Positions 36,137 to 45,254 of a DNA stretch of 64,000 bases are shown one piece after another. Within the stretch, counting starts at the first letter, position 1; each line of letters starts with the position of its first letter. The notes beneath the pieces were generated by a model. That model was not told the origin of the DNA. It made no database searches and worked only from the letters and a program-made list of their open reading frames with translations. Made by a program: the position numbers and the translations under genes. The DNA is from Candidatus Krumholzibacteriota bacterium. GTDB lineage: Bacteria > Krumholzibacteriota > Krumholzibacteriia > LZORAL124-64-63. The stretch is taken from positions 189,186 to 253,185 of the forward strand of contig JAKLEB010000001.1 of assembly GCA_022711765.1 (NCBI GenBank), given 5' to 3'.

Positions 36137-37612
36137 GTGGAGCGCCTGCCGTCGGTCGTTGAGCTGCGCGCCGCGAGCGACGCCGTGCCCGCCGATGCGG
36201 TCGTGGCGATCGACGGTCCCGCCGGCTCGGGCAAGTCCACGACCGCGCGGGCGCTCGCGCGGCGGCTCCAGCTCGTCTACGTCGACACGGGGGCGATGTA
36301 CCGCGCCCTGACCCGCGCGGCCCTCGAGGCAGCCGCCGATCCGGCCGACGAGGCGGCGCTCTGCCGCCTGCTCGACGGCGCCGATCTGCGCCTCAGACCG
36401 GGCGACAAGGAAGCCCAGGTCGTCTGGAACGGCCGCGACGTGTCGCAGGCGATCCGGACTCCGGCCGTCGACGCGGCGGTTTCGGCGGTCTCGGCGCACG
36501 GCGAGGTCCGGCGGCGGATGGTCGAGCGGCAGCGGGAGTTCGCGCGGCGCGGCGGCGTCGTGATGGAAGGGCGGGACATCGGCAGCGTCGTCTTTCCGCT
36601 CGCCACGGCGAAGCTCTACCTCGACGCGACCCTGTCCGCGCGGGCGGAACGACGCTGGCGGCAGCAGCGCGAGCGGGGACAAGCGGCCGAGCGGGAGGCG
36701 GTCCAGCGCGATCTGGCCGAGCGCGACCGGCTCGACAGCGGCCGCGCCGAGAGCCCGCTCGCGATCAGTCCAGACGCCCTCGTGATCGACACGAGCCGGC
36801 TCTCGCTCGAGCAGCAGATCGAGGAGGCGGCGCTTGCGTGCCGGATCAACCCCTGGCTCGACGCGCGCGTCGACTGGGATGCGGCGCGCGCGTGGCGGGC
36901 CCTGCCCGCAAAGTACCGGCTGTTCTACAACGCCGTGGCGCCCGTGGGCGCGCTCGTGGGCCTGCGCGTGGCGGGCCGGCCGGCGCCGACGGTCCCGCCG
37001 GGCGTGATCCTCGCGAGCAACCACATCTCGTGGTTCGACCCGCCGCTCGTCGGCTCGACCTTCCGGCGGGGACCGGTCCGCACGCTCGCCAAGCGGGAGC
37101 TCTTCGCCGGGCCGATTGCCCGCGCGTTCTTCCGCTGGCTGGACGCGATCCCCATCGACCGCCGGGGGTACGACGCGGCGGCGTTCGCGGCGGCCGGGGC
37201 CGCCCTGGCCGCCGGCCAGAATCTCCTGCTCTTCCCCGAGGGGACGCGGCGCCGCATCGGCGAACCCGGCCCGATCAAGGGTGGTCTCGGGATCCTGGCC
37301 CAGGAGACCCGCGCGCCGATCCTGCCCATCTTCGTGCGCGGGACGCGGGCGCTGGCCTTCGGGGGCAATCCTCAGTCGCCCTTGGAGATCCGCTACGGAC
37401 CCCTGGTGCGGTTGCACGCCCTGGACCGCCTCCTGCGGGACCACGACCGCCGCGAGGTGACCGAGCGCATCGGCGCGCTGTTCCTGGGGATCCTCCGCGA
37501 GTTGGAGGCGCGGTCGTACGCGGCGACGCCGGAGTCGGAATATGAACGGCGCTTGCGGCTGGCGCAGGGGCGCCGCGACCGGCGCCGCAACCCGTTCGGC
37601 GAGACCGGGTGA
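36137..37612 (+). CDS. cmk: Fusion of cytidylate kinase and 1-acylglycerol-3-phosphate acyltransferase (Cmk-PlsC)
   Basis: Two enzymes are joined in one 491-residue chain. Residues 15-235 are a CMP kinase: P-loop AIDGPAGSGKSTTA, DTGAMYRAL, EGRDIGSVVFP and RRWRQQRERG. After a short linker (near residues 240-265), residues 270-470 are an LPLAT/PlsC acyltransferase with SNHISWFDP (His296) and LLFPEGTRRR (near 366). cmk, plsC and rpsA are separate neighbours in several phyla, and here the first two are one frame with no internal stop. GTG 36137 is the most upstream start after hisC; GTG 36185 is an alternative. CMP phosphorylation and phosphatidic-acid synthesis both serve phospholipid precursor supply. 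Confidence 0.9.
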   Translation: MERLPSVVELRAASDAVPADAVVAIDGPAGSGKSTTARALARRLQLVYVDTGAMYRALTRAALEAAADPADEAALCRLLDGADLRLRPGDKEAQVVWNGRDVSQAIRTPAVDAAVSAVSAHGEVRRRMVERQREFARRGGVVMEGRDIGSVVFPLATAKLYLDATLSARAERRWRQQRERGQAAEREAVQRDLAERDRLDSGRAESPLAISPDALVIDTSRLSLEQQIEEAALACRINPWLDARVDWDAARAWRALPAKYRLFYNAVAPVGALVGLRVAGRPAPTVPPGVILASNHISWFDPPLVGSTFRRGPVRTLAKRELFAGPIARAFFRWLDAIPIDRRGYDAAAFAAAGAALAAGQNLLLFPEGTRRRIGEPGPIKGGLGILAQETRAPILPIFVRGTRALAFGGNPQSPLEIRYGPLVRLHALDRLLRDHDRREVTERIGALFLGILRELEARSYAATPESEYERRLRLAQGRRDRRRNPFGETG

Positions 37613-37646
37613 GCGGGCGCGGGATCTGGCCGCAAGCCATTGTCTC

Positions 37647-37675
37647 TTGCAGCGTTGCCTGGGACCGTGTATATT
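37647..37675 (+). promoter_or_regulatory. Promoter of rpsA
   Basis: TTGCAG (37647-37652), a 17-base spacer and TATATT (37670-37675), the best -10 in the window. Transcription would start just before the palindrome at 37686. Confidence 0.7.
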
Positions 37676-37685
37676 TGCGTGCCGG

Positions 37686-37703
37686 CCAGTCCGAGCGGAC
37701 TGG
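37686..37703. promoter_or_regulatory. Palindrome in the rpsA leader
   Basis: CCAGTCCG-AG-CGGACTGG is a perfect inverted repeat lying about 4-22 bases downstream of the predicted transcription start and 33 bases before the rpsA ATG. It could be a repressor operator or a 5' mRNA hairpin. A second TATATT (37704-37709) lies directly after it but has no -35. Confidence 0.55.
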
Positions 37704-37736
37704 TATATTCGCATGTCCCAAGGAGGCTGAGAACCA

Positions 37737-39719
37737 ATGTCCCCCAACCCCAACCCCGGGTCCGATGAGGTGCGCGACGAGCGGACGCCGCCGCCCGCGG
37801 ACGTGACCACCAAGAACCCCAAGACCAGCGCGGCCGGCTCCCGCTCGCACGAGCGCCCGGCAGCGACGATCGACGACGACGTGACCCCCCGCCTGACGAC
37901 CGATCTCAACGAGATCGTCATCATCAACGACGATTTCCGCGACGAGGACGAGGGCCAGGAGGATCTGAGCGCCGCGGAGATGCTCCAGCTCGTCAACACG
38001 TACGAGGAGACCCTCACCGACGTGGCCGAGGGCAAGATCCTGCGGGGCACCGTCGTCGAGGTGCGCGAGAACGAGGTCCTGCTCAACATCGGCTTCAAGA
38101 GCGAAGGCGTGATCCCGCTGGAGGAGTTCGGCGGCGCCCAGATCAATCCGGGCGACACGTACGACGTCTTCCTCGAGAAGCTCGAGAACCAGGACGGCCT
38201 GGTGGCCCTCTCGAAAGAGCGCGCCGATTTCCTCAAGGTCTGGGACAAGATCAAGACCGCCCACGAGAACAACGAGATCGTCCGCGGCACCGTGGACCGT
38301 CGCATCAAGGGTGGCCTGGTGGTCAAGCTGTGGGGTGTGGACACGTTCCTGCCCGGCTCGCAGGTCGCCCTGCGCCAGGTACCGAACCTGGAGGACCTGA
38401 TCGGCAAGGAGATCGACTGCCGCATCATCAAGAAGAACAAGCGCCGCCGCAACGTGGTCGTCAGCCGGCGCATCGTGCTCGAGGCCGAGCGCGAGGAGAA
38501 GAAGCGCACCCTCATCTCCGAGCTCGAGAAGGGACAGGTGCGCCGCGGCGTCGTGAAGAACATCACCGACTTCGGCGCGTTCGTCGATCTGGGTGGAATC
38601 GACGGCCTCCTGCACATCACCGACCTCAGCTGGGGCCGCGTACAGCATCCGAGCGAGGTCGTGCAGATCGGCGACGAGATCGACGTCAAGGTGCTGGACT
38701 TCGAGCAGGAGCGCGAGCGGATCAGCCTCGGTCTCAAGCAACTGCAGTCCTATCCCTGGGAGGACGTCGAGAAGAAGTACCCGGAGGGCAGCATCGTCCG
38801 GGGCCGCGTGGTCTCGATCACGAACTACGGCGCGTTCGTCGAGCTGGAGAAGGGCGTCGAGGGCTTGATCCACATCAGCGAGATGAGCTGGACCCGGCAC
38901 ATCAAGCATCCGTCGAAGGTCGTCAACATCGGTGACGAAGTGAACGTCATGGTGCTGAAGATCGACAAGGAGAGCGAGAAGATCAGCCTCGGCCTCAAGC
39001 AGACCGAGCAAGACCCCTGGGAATCGCTCACCCACAAGTACCCGGTCGGTACGATCATCGCCGGCAAGGTCCGCAACCTCACCGATTTCGGCGCCTTCGT
39101 CGAGGTCGAGGAGGGCATCGACGGCCTGGTCCACATCAGCGACATGAGCTGGACCAAGCGTGTGCGCCATCCCAAGGAGATGCTGCGCAAGGGCGAGAGC
39201 GTCAACGTGCAGATCCTCGACATCGACACGCAGAAGCGCCGCATCAGCCTCGGCATCAAGCAGCTGATGGAGAACCCGTGGCCGAACCTGGCCGACTCGT
39301 TCCCGTCGGGGCGAACGATCGAGGGCAGCGTGACGCGGATGCTCGATCACGGCCTGATCGTCGACCTGGGCGACGACCTCGAGGGCTTCGTCCCCACCGG
39401 CCACCTCGGAATCCAGATGCCGAAGCTCGACAAGCCTCAGTACTACTTCAAGGAGAGCGAGCGGCTCGACCTGAAGGTCATCAAGATGGACATCGAGAAC
39501 CGCCGGATCGTGCTGTCCCTGAGCGAGCGCCTCAAGGACCTCGGCCCGGACGCGATGGACGCGTTCATCGCGGCGCACCCTCGCCTCGACGACGTCGCCG
39601 CCGCGGACCAGGCGGAGGGCAACAAGAGCGAGATGCTGCCTGGCGACGAGGATCTCGCGCGCGAGGCGGCGGACTATGCCGCGAACGACGATGACGACGA
39701 CCAGCGCGATCGCACCTAG
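37737..39719 (+). CDS. rpsA: 30S ribosomal protein S1
   Basis: S1 binds mRNA leaders and helps initiation on the 30S subunit. The 660 residues hold a disordered, acidic N-terminal extension (1-85) and six S1 (OB-fold) repeats starting near residues 98, 182, 267, 352, 439 and 524. Each runs from a G-x-V motif to a GLxHIS-type or related turn; repeats 3-5 are the best conserved (ITDFGAFVDLGG, ITNYGAFVELEK, LTDFGAFVEVEE). An acidic tail ends the protein. AAGGAGG precedes ATG 37737. It has its own promoter and is followed by a strong terminator, so it is a single-gene unit. Confidence 0.97.
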   Translation: MSPNPNPGSDEVRDERTPPPADVTTKNPKTSAAGSRSHERPAATIDDDVTPRLTTDLNEIVIINDDFRDEDEGQEDLSAAEMLQLVNTYEETLTDVAEGKILRGTVVEVRENEVLLNIGFKSEGVIPLEEFGGAQINPGDTYDVFLEKLENQDGLVALSKERADFLKVWDKIKTAHENNEIVRGTVDRRIKGGLVVKLWGVDTFLPGSQVALRQVPNLEDLIGKEIDCRIIKKNKRRRNVVVSRRIVLEAEREEKKRTLISELEKGQVRRGVVKNITDFGAFVDLGGIDGLLHITDLSWGRVQHPSEVVQIGDEIDVKVLDFEQERERISLGLKQLQSYPWEDVEKKYPEGSIVRGRVVSITNYGAFVELEKGVEGLIHISEMSWTRHIKHPSKVVNIGDEVNVMVLKIDKESEKISLGLKQTEQDPWESLTHKYPVGTIIAGKVRNLTDFGAFVEVEEGIDGLVHISDMSWTKRVRHPKEMLRKGESVNVQILDIDTQKRRISLGIKQLMENPWPNLADSFPSGRTIEGSVTRMLDHGLIVDLGDDLEGFVPTGHLGIQMPKLDKPQYYFKESERLDLKVIKMDIENRRIVLSLSERLKDLGPDAMDAFIAAHPRLDDVAAADQAEGNKSEMLPGDEDLAREAADYAANDDDDDQRDRT

Positions 39720-39756
39720 CGGGTGCGGCGAGCGGACCGTCCGGCGCGGCCGGACC

Positions 39757-39786
39757 GCAGGGGTGGAGGCGAGCCTCCACCCCTGC
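39757..39786 (+). terminator. Intrinsic terminator after rpsA
   Basis: GCAGGGGTGGAGG and CCTCCACCCCTGC form a perfect 13-base-pair stem with a CGAG loop, followed by TTCTTC. It lies 38 bases after the rpsA stop and 14 bases before mtaB. Confidence 0.8.
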
Positions 39787-39800
39787 TTCTTCGCGGAGCG

Positions 39801-41171
39801 ATGATGGCCGATCAGGATCGCCAGGGGCGGTTGCGGGTGGCGTTCCGGACCCTGGGCTGCCGCCTCAACCAGTACGATACGGAGGGGCTCAAGCTCGCCC
39901 TGGGCGGCGCGGTCCCTCTCGAGGTCGTGCCCTGGGAGGGTCCGGCGGACCTCTATGTCCTGAACAGCTGCACGGTGACCGGCAAGGCCGCGCACGAGTG
40001 CTGCCGGCTCGCGCGCGAGGCGAAGCGCCGGCAGCCCGCGGCGCGGGTCGTCGTGACCGGCTGCTACGCGCAGGCGCGGCCCCAGGAGCTCGCCGCTCGG
40101 GCCGAGCTCGCCGGCGTGGTCGGCAACCTCGCCCGCGACGACGTCGCGCGGTGGCTGCCCGCCGTGCTGGCGCGTCCCGCCGACGGCGCGGAGCCATTCG
40201 TCCTGGTCGACCCGTTTCCGCGCGAGGCCGCGTTCGCGGCGCCGATCATCGAGTCGTTCGCCGGCCGCAGCCGCGCCACGATCAAGGTCCAGGATGGCTG
40301 CGACCTGCGCTGCAGCTACTGCCAGATCTGGCAGGCCCGCGGTCCCGGCCGCTCGCGGACCGTGCCGGAGGTCCTCGCGCAGGTCGACCGCCTGCACACC
40401 GGCTCCGGTTACAACGAGATCGTCCTGGCGGGGATCCACCTGGGCAGCTGGGGGCGCGACCTCGGGTCGGCGAGCGGCGGCCTGGCCGGCCTGCTCGGCG
40501 CCGTCTGCGATCGGTTCCCGGGGATCCGCGTGCGCCTCTCGAGCCTGCACCCCGACGAGGTGACCGGACCGCTGTTGACCTTGCTGGGCGAGCGGTCGCA
40601 GATCCGGCCGCACCTCCACCTGTCGGTACAGAGCGGGAGCGACCCGGTCCTGCGGCGCATGCGCCGGCCCTACCGGGCGGCGTCGGTCCTGGCCGCCGCG
40701 GCCGCCGCCGTCGCCGCGGCGCCCGGCTGCGGCCTCGGGGCCGACATCATCGTCGGCTTCCCGGGCGAGACCGCCCTTGAGTTCGCTGACACGGTCCGGC
40801 TGGTCGAGGCGCTGCCACTGAGCTACCTCCACGTCTTCCGATTCTCGCCGCGGACCGGCACGCCGGCGGCCTCGCTCGAGCCCGTGCGCCCGGAGGCGGT
40901 GCGGGAGCGCGCCGCCAGGCTGCGCGAGCTCGGCCGCCGCAAGCAGGCGGTGTTCGCGGCGGCGCGGGTCGGCGAGGTCCGCGAAGCGGTCGTGGAACGG
41001 GGTCCGGCCGACGCGCCGTCGCGGCGGATCGCGACGACCGACAACTACGCCGCGGTCGCGGTCGAGAGCGACCTCGCGTCCGGCACCCTCGTCATGGTCG
41101 AATGCGAGCAGTATCGCGGCGGCCGCCTGCGCGGGCGAGTCGCGCGCGTCCTGCGGGAAGTGCCGGCATGA
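39801..41171 (+). CDS. mtaB: tRNA t6A37 methylthiotransferase MtaB
   Basis: This radical-SAM enzyme adds a methylthio group to t6A at tRNA position 37. The 456-residue protein has the N-terminal UPF0004 domain with three cysteines (TLGCRLNQYD, NSCTVTGKA, TGCYAQ) for the auxiliary cluster. The SAM-cluster motif is CDLRCSYC near residue 170, with IIVGFPGET later and a C-terminal TRAM domain. CRLNQYDTE is typical of MtaB as opposed to MiaB. Two ATGs (39801 and 39804) are possible. It overlaps miaB by four bases; two paralogous methylthiotransferases in one operon is notable but known. Confidence 0.93.
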   Translation: MMADQDRQGRLRVAFRTLGCRLNQYDTEGLKLALGGAVPLEVVPWEGPADLYVLNSCTVTGKAAHECCRLAREAKRRQPAARVVVTGCYAQARPQELAARAELAGVVGNLARDDVARWLPAVLARPADGAEPFVLVDPFPREAAFAAPIIESFAGRSRATIKVQDGCDLRCSYCQIWQARGPGRSRTVPEVLAQVDRLHTGSGYNEIVLAGIHLGSWGRDLGSASGGLAGLLGAVCDRFPGIRVRLSSLHPDEVTGPLLTLLGERSQIRPHLHLSVQSGSDPVLRRMRRPYRAASVLAAAAAAVAAAPGCGLGADIIVGFPGETALEFADTVRLVEALPLSYLHVFRFSPRTGTPAASLEPVRPEAVRERAARLRELGRRKQAVFAAARVGEVREAVVERGPADAPSRRIATTDNYAAVAVESDLASGTLVMVECEQYRGGRLRGRVARVLREVPA

Positions 41172-42553
41172 ACGAGTTCGTCGTGCCGGCCCTCGCGCCG
41201 CGCGCGACCGCGAGCCCGACGGGCGGCGGCGGGCGGCGCGTCTACGTCGAGACCTACGGCTGCCAGATGAACGCCTACGACTCGCAGGCGATCCTCGGCC
41301 GCCTCGGCGCCGCCGGCTTCACCCAGGTGGCCGATCACCTGGCGGCGGATCTCGTGTTGATCAACACGTGCTCGGTGCGGGAGCACGCCGAACACCGCGT
41401 GATCAGCCGCGTGGGGGAGCTGAGGCGCCAGCGCGAGCAAGCCGGACTGCCGGCGGCGGTCCTGGGCATCTGCGGCTGTATGGCGGAGCGGCTGCAGGAC
41501 GACCTCACCCGCCGCAAGCACCGCATCGATCTGGTCGTCGGCGTCGACCGCTACGGCGAGCTGCCCCGACTCGTGGCCGAGCTGTTCGGCGGCCGCGACG
41601 ACCCGCAGCCGATCGTCGCGACGGGCCACGACCGTGACGTGCATTACGTCGCGCCGCCCGAGCTATACCCGACGAACAGCTCCCACCTGGTGACGATCCA
41701 CAAGGGATGCGACTACAAGTGCACGTACTGCATCGTGCCCTACACGCGCGGGCCGCAGAGCGAGAAGCCGCCGTCCGTGATCCTCGCGGAGATCGGCGCC
41801 ATCGTGGCGGCGGGCGGCCGCGAGGTCACGCTGCTGGGGCAGAACGTCACGGCGTACCGGTGGCGCGACGGCCTCGATTTCGCCGGGCTGCTCGCCGAGG
41901 TGGCCCGGATCGACGGACTGGAGCGCATCCGCTTCCTGACGGGCCACCCCTGCGACCTGCGCCCGCACTTGATGGACCTGATCGGGCGCGAGCCGAAGGT
42001 CTGTCCGTGGCTCCACGTGCCGGCGCAGAGCGGCAGCGACCGCGTCCTCAAGCGGATGAAGCGGCTGTACCGGCGCGCCGACTACCTGGCCATGGTCGCC
42101 TACGCCCGGCGCGCTATCCCCGAGGTGACGTTCAGCAGCGACTTCATCGTCGGTTTTCCGGGCGAGACCGCGGACGACTTCGCGCAGACCTTGAGCCTGA
42201 TCGAGGAAGTCCGTTACGATACGATATTTACGTTCAAGTATAGCGAGCGGCCCGGGGTCCCGGCGGCCCGGCTCGGGGACGACGTCCCGCTGGCGGAGAA
42301 GAAGCGTCGTCTCGCGGCCTTGATCGCCCGGCAGTCCGCGATCTGGTCCGAGGTCGCGGCGGCCCAGGTCGGGCAGGTGTGGCTGGCCGTCGTCGAGGAG
42401 CCGGCGCGACGACCGGCCGGTCACTGGCGGCTGCGGACCGCGAGCAACCGCAAGGTCATCGCGCCACTGACGGAGCCGACGCCAGGCGAGCTCCGTCGGG
42501 TCCGCATCATCGGCTGGCGCGCTTCGGCCTTCCTGGGCGATCCGGTCGCATAG
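41168..42553 (+). CDS. miaB: tRNA i6A37 methylthiotransferase MiaB
   Basis: MiaB converts i6A37 to ms2i6A37 in tRNA. The 461 residues include VETYGCQMNAYDS, NTCSVREHAEHR and GICGCMAER (auxiliary Fe-S cysteines). The radical-SAM motif is CDYKCTYCIVPYTRG, then VTLLGQNVTAYRW, SDFIVGFPGE and a TRAM domain near the end. About 22 poorly conserved residues precede the core. The ATG overlaps the mtaB stop. The matching prenyltransferase gene miaA is at 52217, so the pathway for this modification is complete in the window. Confidence 0.96.
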   Translation: MNEFVVPALAPRATASPTGGGGRRVYVETYGCQMNAYDSQAILGRLGAAGFTQVADHLAADLVLINTCSVREHAEHRVISRVGELRRQREQAGLPAAVLGICGCMAERLQDDLTRRKHRIDLVVGVDRYGELPRLVAELFGGRDDPQPIVATGHDRDVHYVAPPELYPTNSSHLVTIHKGCDYKCTYCIVPYTRGPQSEKPPSVILAEIGAIVAAGGREVTLLGQNVTAYRWRDGLDFAGLLAEVARIDGLERIRFLTGHPCDLRPHLMDLIGREPKVCPWLHVPAQSGSDRVLKRMKRLYRRADYLAMVAYARRAIPEVTFSSDFIVGFPGETADDFAQTLSLIEEVRYDTIFTFKYSERPGVPAARLGDDVPLAEKKRRLAALIARQSAIWSEVAAAQVGQVWLAVVEEPARRPAGHWRLRTASNRKVIAPLTEPTPGELRRVRIIGWRASAFLGDPVA

Positions 42554-42559
42554 TTCGGG

Positions 42560-42588
42560 TTGGACGCGCCCGTCGATTCCGCTACATT
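42560..42588 (+). promoter_or_regulatory. Promoter of lapA-lapB-SPOR-mutS
   Basis: TTGGAC (42560-42565), a 17-base spacer and TACATT (42583-42588) in the gap after miaB, 48 bases before the next ATG. Confidence 0.5.
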
Positions 42589-42636
42589 GCTTGCGGTGGC
42601 GATCCCGCGGCCCGGTCCGTCTGCGAGGTGCGTGAC

Positions 42637-42957
42637 ATGAAGATCGTCCGGCTGTTCTTCTACCTGTTGCTCGTGTTCCTCGTCGTCTACCTGTTCGCGG
42701 CGAACGCGGACCAGTCGGTGGACCTGCAGTTCTTCGGCCGCGAGTACCTCGGCGTGGGGCTGTATTGGGTCGTCACCGGCTCGTTCGGTCTCGGCTTCCT
42801 GATCGCCCTCGGCCTGATGGGTCTGCGGGAGGTCCGGCAGCGCCGGGAAGTCGGCCGGCTGCGCCGGCACAACGACCGGATCAACCAGGAGCTCGCGGAG
42901 CTGCGCGCGCTGCCGCTGCAGGACCTGGCGAGTCCGACCTCGACGAAGGACGACTGA
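42637..42957 (+). CDS. lapA: LapA-like (DUF1049) inner-membrane protein
   Basis: This 106-residue protein has two transmembrane helices (about residues 4-22 and 42-64) around a short loop with NADQSVDLQFFG, the usual LapA/YciS pattern. A charged cytoplasmic coiled segment follows (RQRREVGRLRRHNDRINQELAEL). In Proteobacteria LapA works with LapB in controlling LpxC turnover and LPS assembly; the adjacent LapB-like gene makes the same partnership likely here. GAGG precedes ATG 42637. The next gene starts one base after the stop. Confidence 0.75.
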   Translation: MKIVRLFFYLLLVFLVVYLFAANADQSVDLQFFGREYLGVGLYWVVTGSFGLGFLIALGLMGLREVRQRREVGRLRRHNDRINQELAELRALPLQDLASPTSTKDD

Positions 42958-42958
42958 G

Positions 42959-44173
42959 GTGTGGTACGACGTGTGGCCCTGGTTGCTCGGCGCGCTGGTC
43001 CTGTTCCTGGGCGGCATGGCGCTCTTCCTGGCGCTGCGGCGGCCGCGGCCGCTGCCGGAGGCCGACCTGCACGAGCGGGGGCTCGAACGCTGGCTCGCCG
43101 GCGATCTGGCGGGAGCCCGCGATCTCATGCACGAAGCCGTTCGCCTGGAGCCGCATCGCAGCGATCCTTACCTGCACCTCGGCGTCCTGCTGCGGCTGAC
43201 CGGCGAGCCGGGCCGCGCCGCCGCGCTGCACCGCAGCCTGACCGTGCGGCCGGATCTGCAGCCGGGCCGGCGGATCGTGGTCAGCCTCGAGCTGGCGGCC
43301 GATCTCGTGGACCTCAAGCGGTGGAGCGAGGCGGACGATGTCCTGTCGCAGCTCGGTCCGCTCGCCGCCGAAGACGAACGCTGGTACCGCCTGCGATTCG
43401 CGACCGCGGTCGGGCGCCAGGACAACGACGCGGCGCTCGCCGCCCTGCGCGGCGGCGAGAAGAAGCTGAGCGAGACGTCCGCGGCCAAGCTGCGCGCGCT
43501 GCGCGCGGCGTGGCTCACGGACCGCGCCCTGCAGGCTTACCGGCGCGGCGCGCACGAGCGGGCGCGCGACATCCTGAGCAAGGCGCGCGACCTGTCGCCG
43601 GCGGCCGGACGGGTTCTGCTGGTGCGGGCCTTGCTCGCCGCCGCCGATCGCGACGCGGAGCTGGCGGTCAAGACCGTCGCCGAGGGTCTCGCGAGCTACC
43701 CGGATGAGATGGCGCCGGCTCTCGGCTTGCTCGAGGGCGTGCTGCTCGACACCGGCAGGTTCACGCGGGTGATCCCGATCCTCGAGGAGGTCTGCCGGGA
43801 TTCGAGCGCCCCGCCGGTCCTCTGGATGGCGCTGGCGCGGCTGTACGAGAAGCTCGACCGGCGGGACGACGCCGTGCGGTTGCTCGCCACCAAGCGCGGC
43901 GATCCTCGCCTGACTCCGGATGCCGCCGCGCCGTACCTGCGCCTGTTGACCGTCGAGCACCCGGACGCCGCGTTCAGCCGGGTCTGGAACCTGCTGAGCG
44001 CGCCGGGGGCCGGCCGCGGTTTCCGGTGCCGCACCTGCGGGCGCCGCGAGCTGGAGATCCGCTGGTTCTGCACCGACTGCCTGAGCCCGGATTCGTTCGC
44101 GCCAGCCGGCTACGCGCCGCCGGCGCCGGCGGCGGCCGCGCCGGCCTTGCCCGCGTCGCCACCGCGGTATTAG
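42959..44173 (+). CDS. lapB: LapB/YciM-like TPR protein with C-terminal zinc-ribbon
   Basis: This 404-residue protein has one N-terminal membrane helix (4-24) ending in LRRPRP, a long array of TPR-like helices (about 35-350) and a rubredoxin-type metal site at the C-terminus (CRTCGRRELEIRWFCTDC). That three-part architecture is the LapB pattern; LapB links FtsH to LpxC degradation and LPS transport. The tail after the metal site is an Ala/Pro-rich stretch not seen in E. coli. The start is GTG 42959, just after the lapA stop. Confidence 0.78.
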   Translation: MWYDVWPWLLGALVLFLGGMALFLALRRPRPLPEADLHERGLERWLAGDLAGARDLMHEAVRLEPHRSDPYLHLGVLLRLTGEPGRAAALHRSLTVRPDLQPGRRIVVSLELAADLVDLKRWSEADDVLSQLGPLAAEDERWYRLRFATAVGRQDNDAALAALRGGEKKLSETSAAKLRALRAAWLTDRALQAYRRGAHERARDILSKARDLSPAAGRVLLVRALLAAADRDAELAVKTVAEGLASYPDEMAPALGLLEGVLLDTGRFTRVIPILEEVCRDSSAPPVLWMALARLYEKLDRRDDAVRLLATKRGDPRLTPDAAAPYLRLLTVEHPDAAFSRVWNLLSAPGAGRGFRCRTCGRRELEIRWFCTDCLSPDSFAPAGYAPPAPAAAAPALPASPPRY

Positions 44174-44195
44174 TCGATCGCCCGGGGAGCGAGCC

Positions 44196-45254
44196 GTGAA
44201 GCTGGTCCGACCCACCCGCCGCCCGTCGCTGCCGCTGGCCGGCGGAGCGCTCGCGCTCGCGTTGACGGTCTCGTTCGCCCTCGCGCGCGGCTCGCTGGGC
44301 GAGGTCGGCGACCTGTTCGCCGCCGGACGCTATGACGAGGCGCGGGAGGCGCTCGCGCGAATCCCGTCCGAGGCGGAATCCGGGGGCGCGGTCCTCGTCT
44401 GGCGACAGCGCCTGGAGGACGATCCCGACCGCGCGTGCGCCCTGGCGCTCGAGGTGGTCCGCAACCAGGACCATGCGCTCGAGGTGCGCGTGCAGTCGGC
44501 GCTCGACGCCGCGTCGATCGCGCTGGCGCGGCAACGCACCGAGGAAGGGTGGCAGCTGCTGCGGCCGCTGCTGGATCTGCCGCCGGAGTCCCTGCCCGGC
44601 GACATCTACCTGCTCGCGGGCGAGGCGCTTCGCCAGGCCGGCGATCGCCAGCGGGCGCGCGAGATGCTCGCGACGGTCCGCCCGGACGATCCGGCGTTCG
44701 CCGCGGCTCGCAGCCTGCTCGGGCGGATCACGCTGGAGAGCGGCGACAAGGAGCTGGCCCTGCGCTATTTCGCCGCAGGCGCTCGCCAGCGCGGCCGCGG
44801 CGCGGAGCCGGAGATGCTGGCCGGCCGCTGGCAGGTCCTGGCCGACCTGGGACGCGAGTCGGAAGCGGCCGAGGTGGCCGCGGAGCTGATGCGGGACTAT
44901 CCGTCGTCGCTCGCCGCGATGGAGGTGGGGACGCTGGCGCGCCGGGCGCTCGACGATCAAGCGGCCGCCGGCGCGCTCGATCCATCAGCCGCGACCACCG
45001 CGCCGGTGCAGACGGGTCGATTCGCGGTCCAGCTCGCGGCGTTCCGCGACCGCGCGCTGGCCATGCAATTCGTCGAGCGGTGGCGCGGCCAGGTCACGGG
45101 CCTGCGCGTCGTGACCGAGGTCGACGAGCTCGGCCAGCCGATCTACAAGGTCCAGACCGGCAGCTTCGACAGCGCCGCCCAGGCGCGGGCCGAGGTCGAC
45201 CGGCTCGCGCGGACCCACCGACTCGAAGGGTTCGTTGCCGGAAGCGGCGACTGA
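44196..45254 (+). CDS. Exported TPR-like protein with C-terminal SPOR domain
   Basis: No specific name is recognised. The 352 residues start with a signal peptide or anchor (LPLAGGALALALTVSFALARG). Helical repeat segments follow to about residue 260 (AAGRYDEAREALARI, GEALRQAGDRQRAREML). The last 75 residues are a SPOR domain (FAVQLAAFRDRALAMQFVERW and IYKVQTGSFDSAAQARAE), which binds denuded septal peptidoglycan. A division-site or envelope function is therefore likely. GTG 44196 follows GGGAGCGAG. The stop overlaps mutS. Its place behind lapAB suggests co-regulation of envelope factors. Confidence 0.72.
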   Translation: MKLVRPTRRPSLPLAGGALALALTVSFALARGSLGEVGDLFAAGRYDEAREALARIPSEAESGGAVLVWRQRLEDDPDRACALALEVVRNQDHALEVRVQSALDAASIALARQRTEEGWQLLRPLLDLPPESLPGDIYLLAGEALRQAGDRQRAREMLATVRPDDPAFAAARSLLGRITLESGDKELALRYFAAGARQRGRGAEPEMLAGRWQVLADLGRESEAAEVAAELMRDYPSSLAAMEVGTLARRALDDQAAAGALDPSAATTAPVQTGRFAVQLAAFRDRALAMQFVERWRGQVTGLRVVTEVDELGQPIYKVQTGSFDSAAQARAEVDRLARTHRLEGFVAGSGD

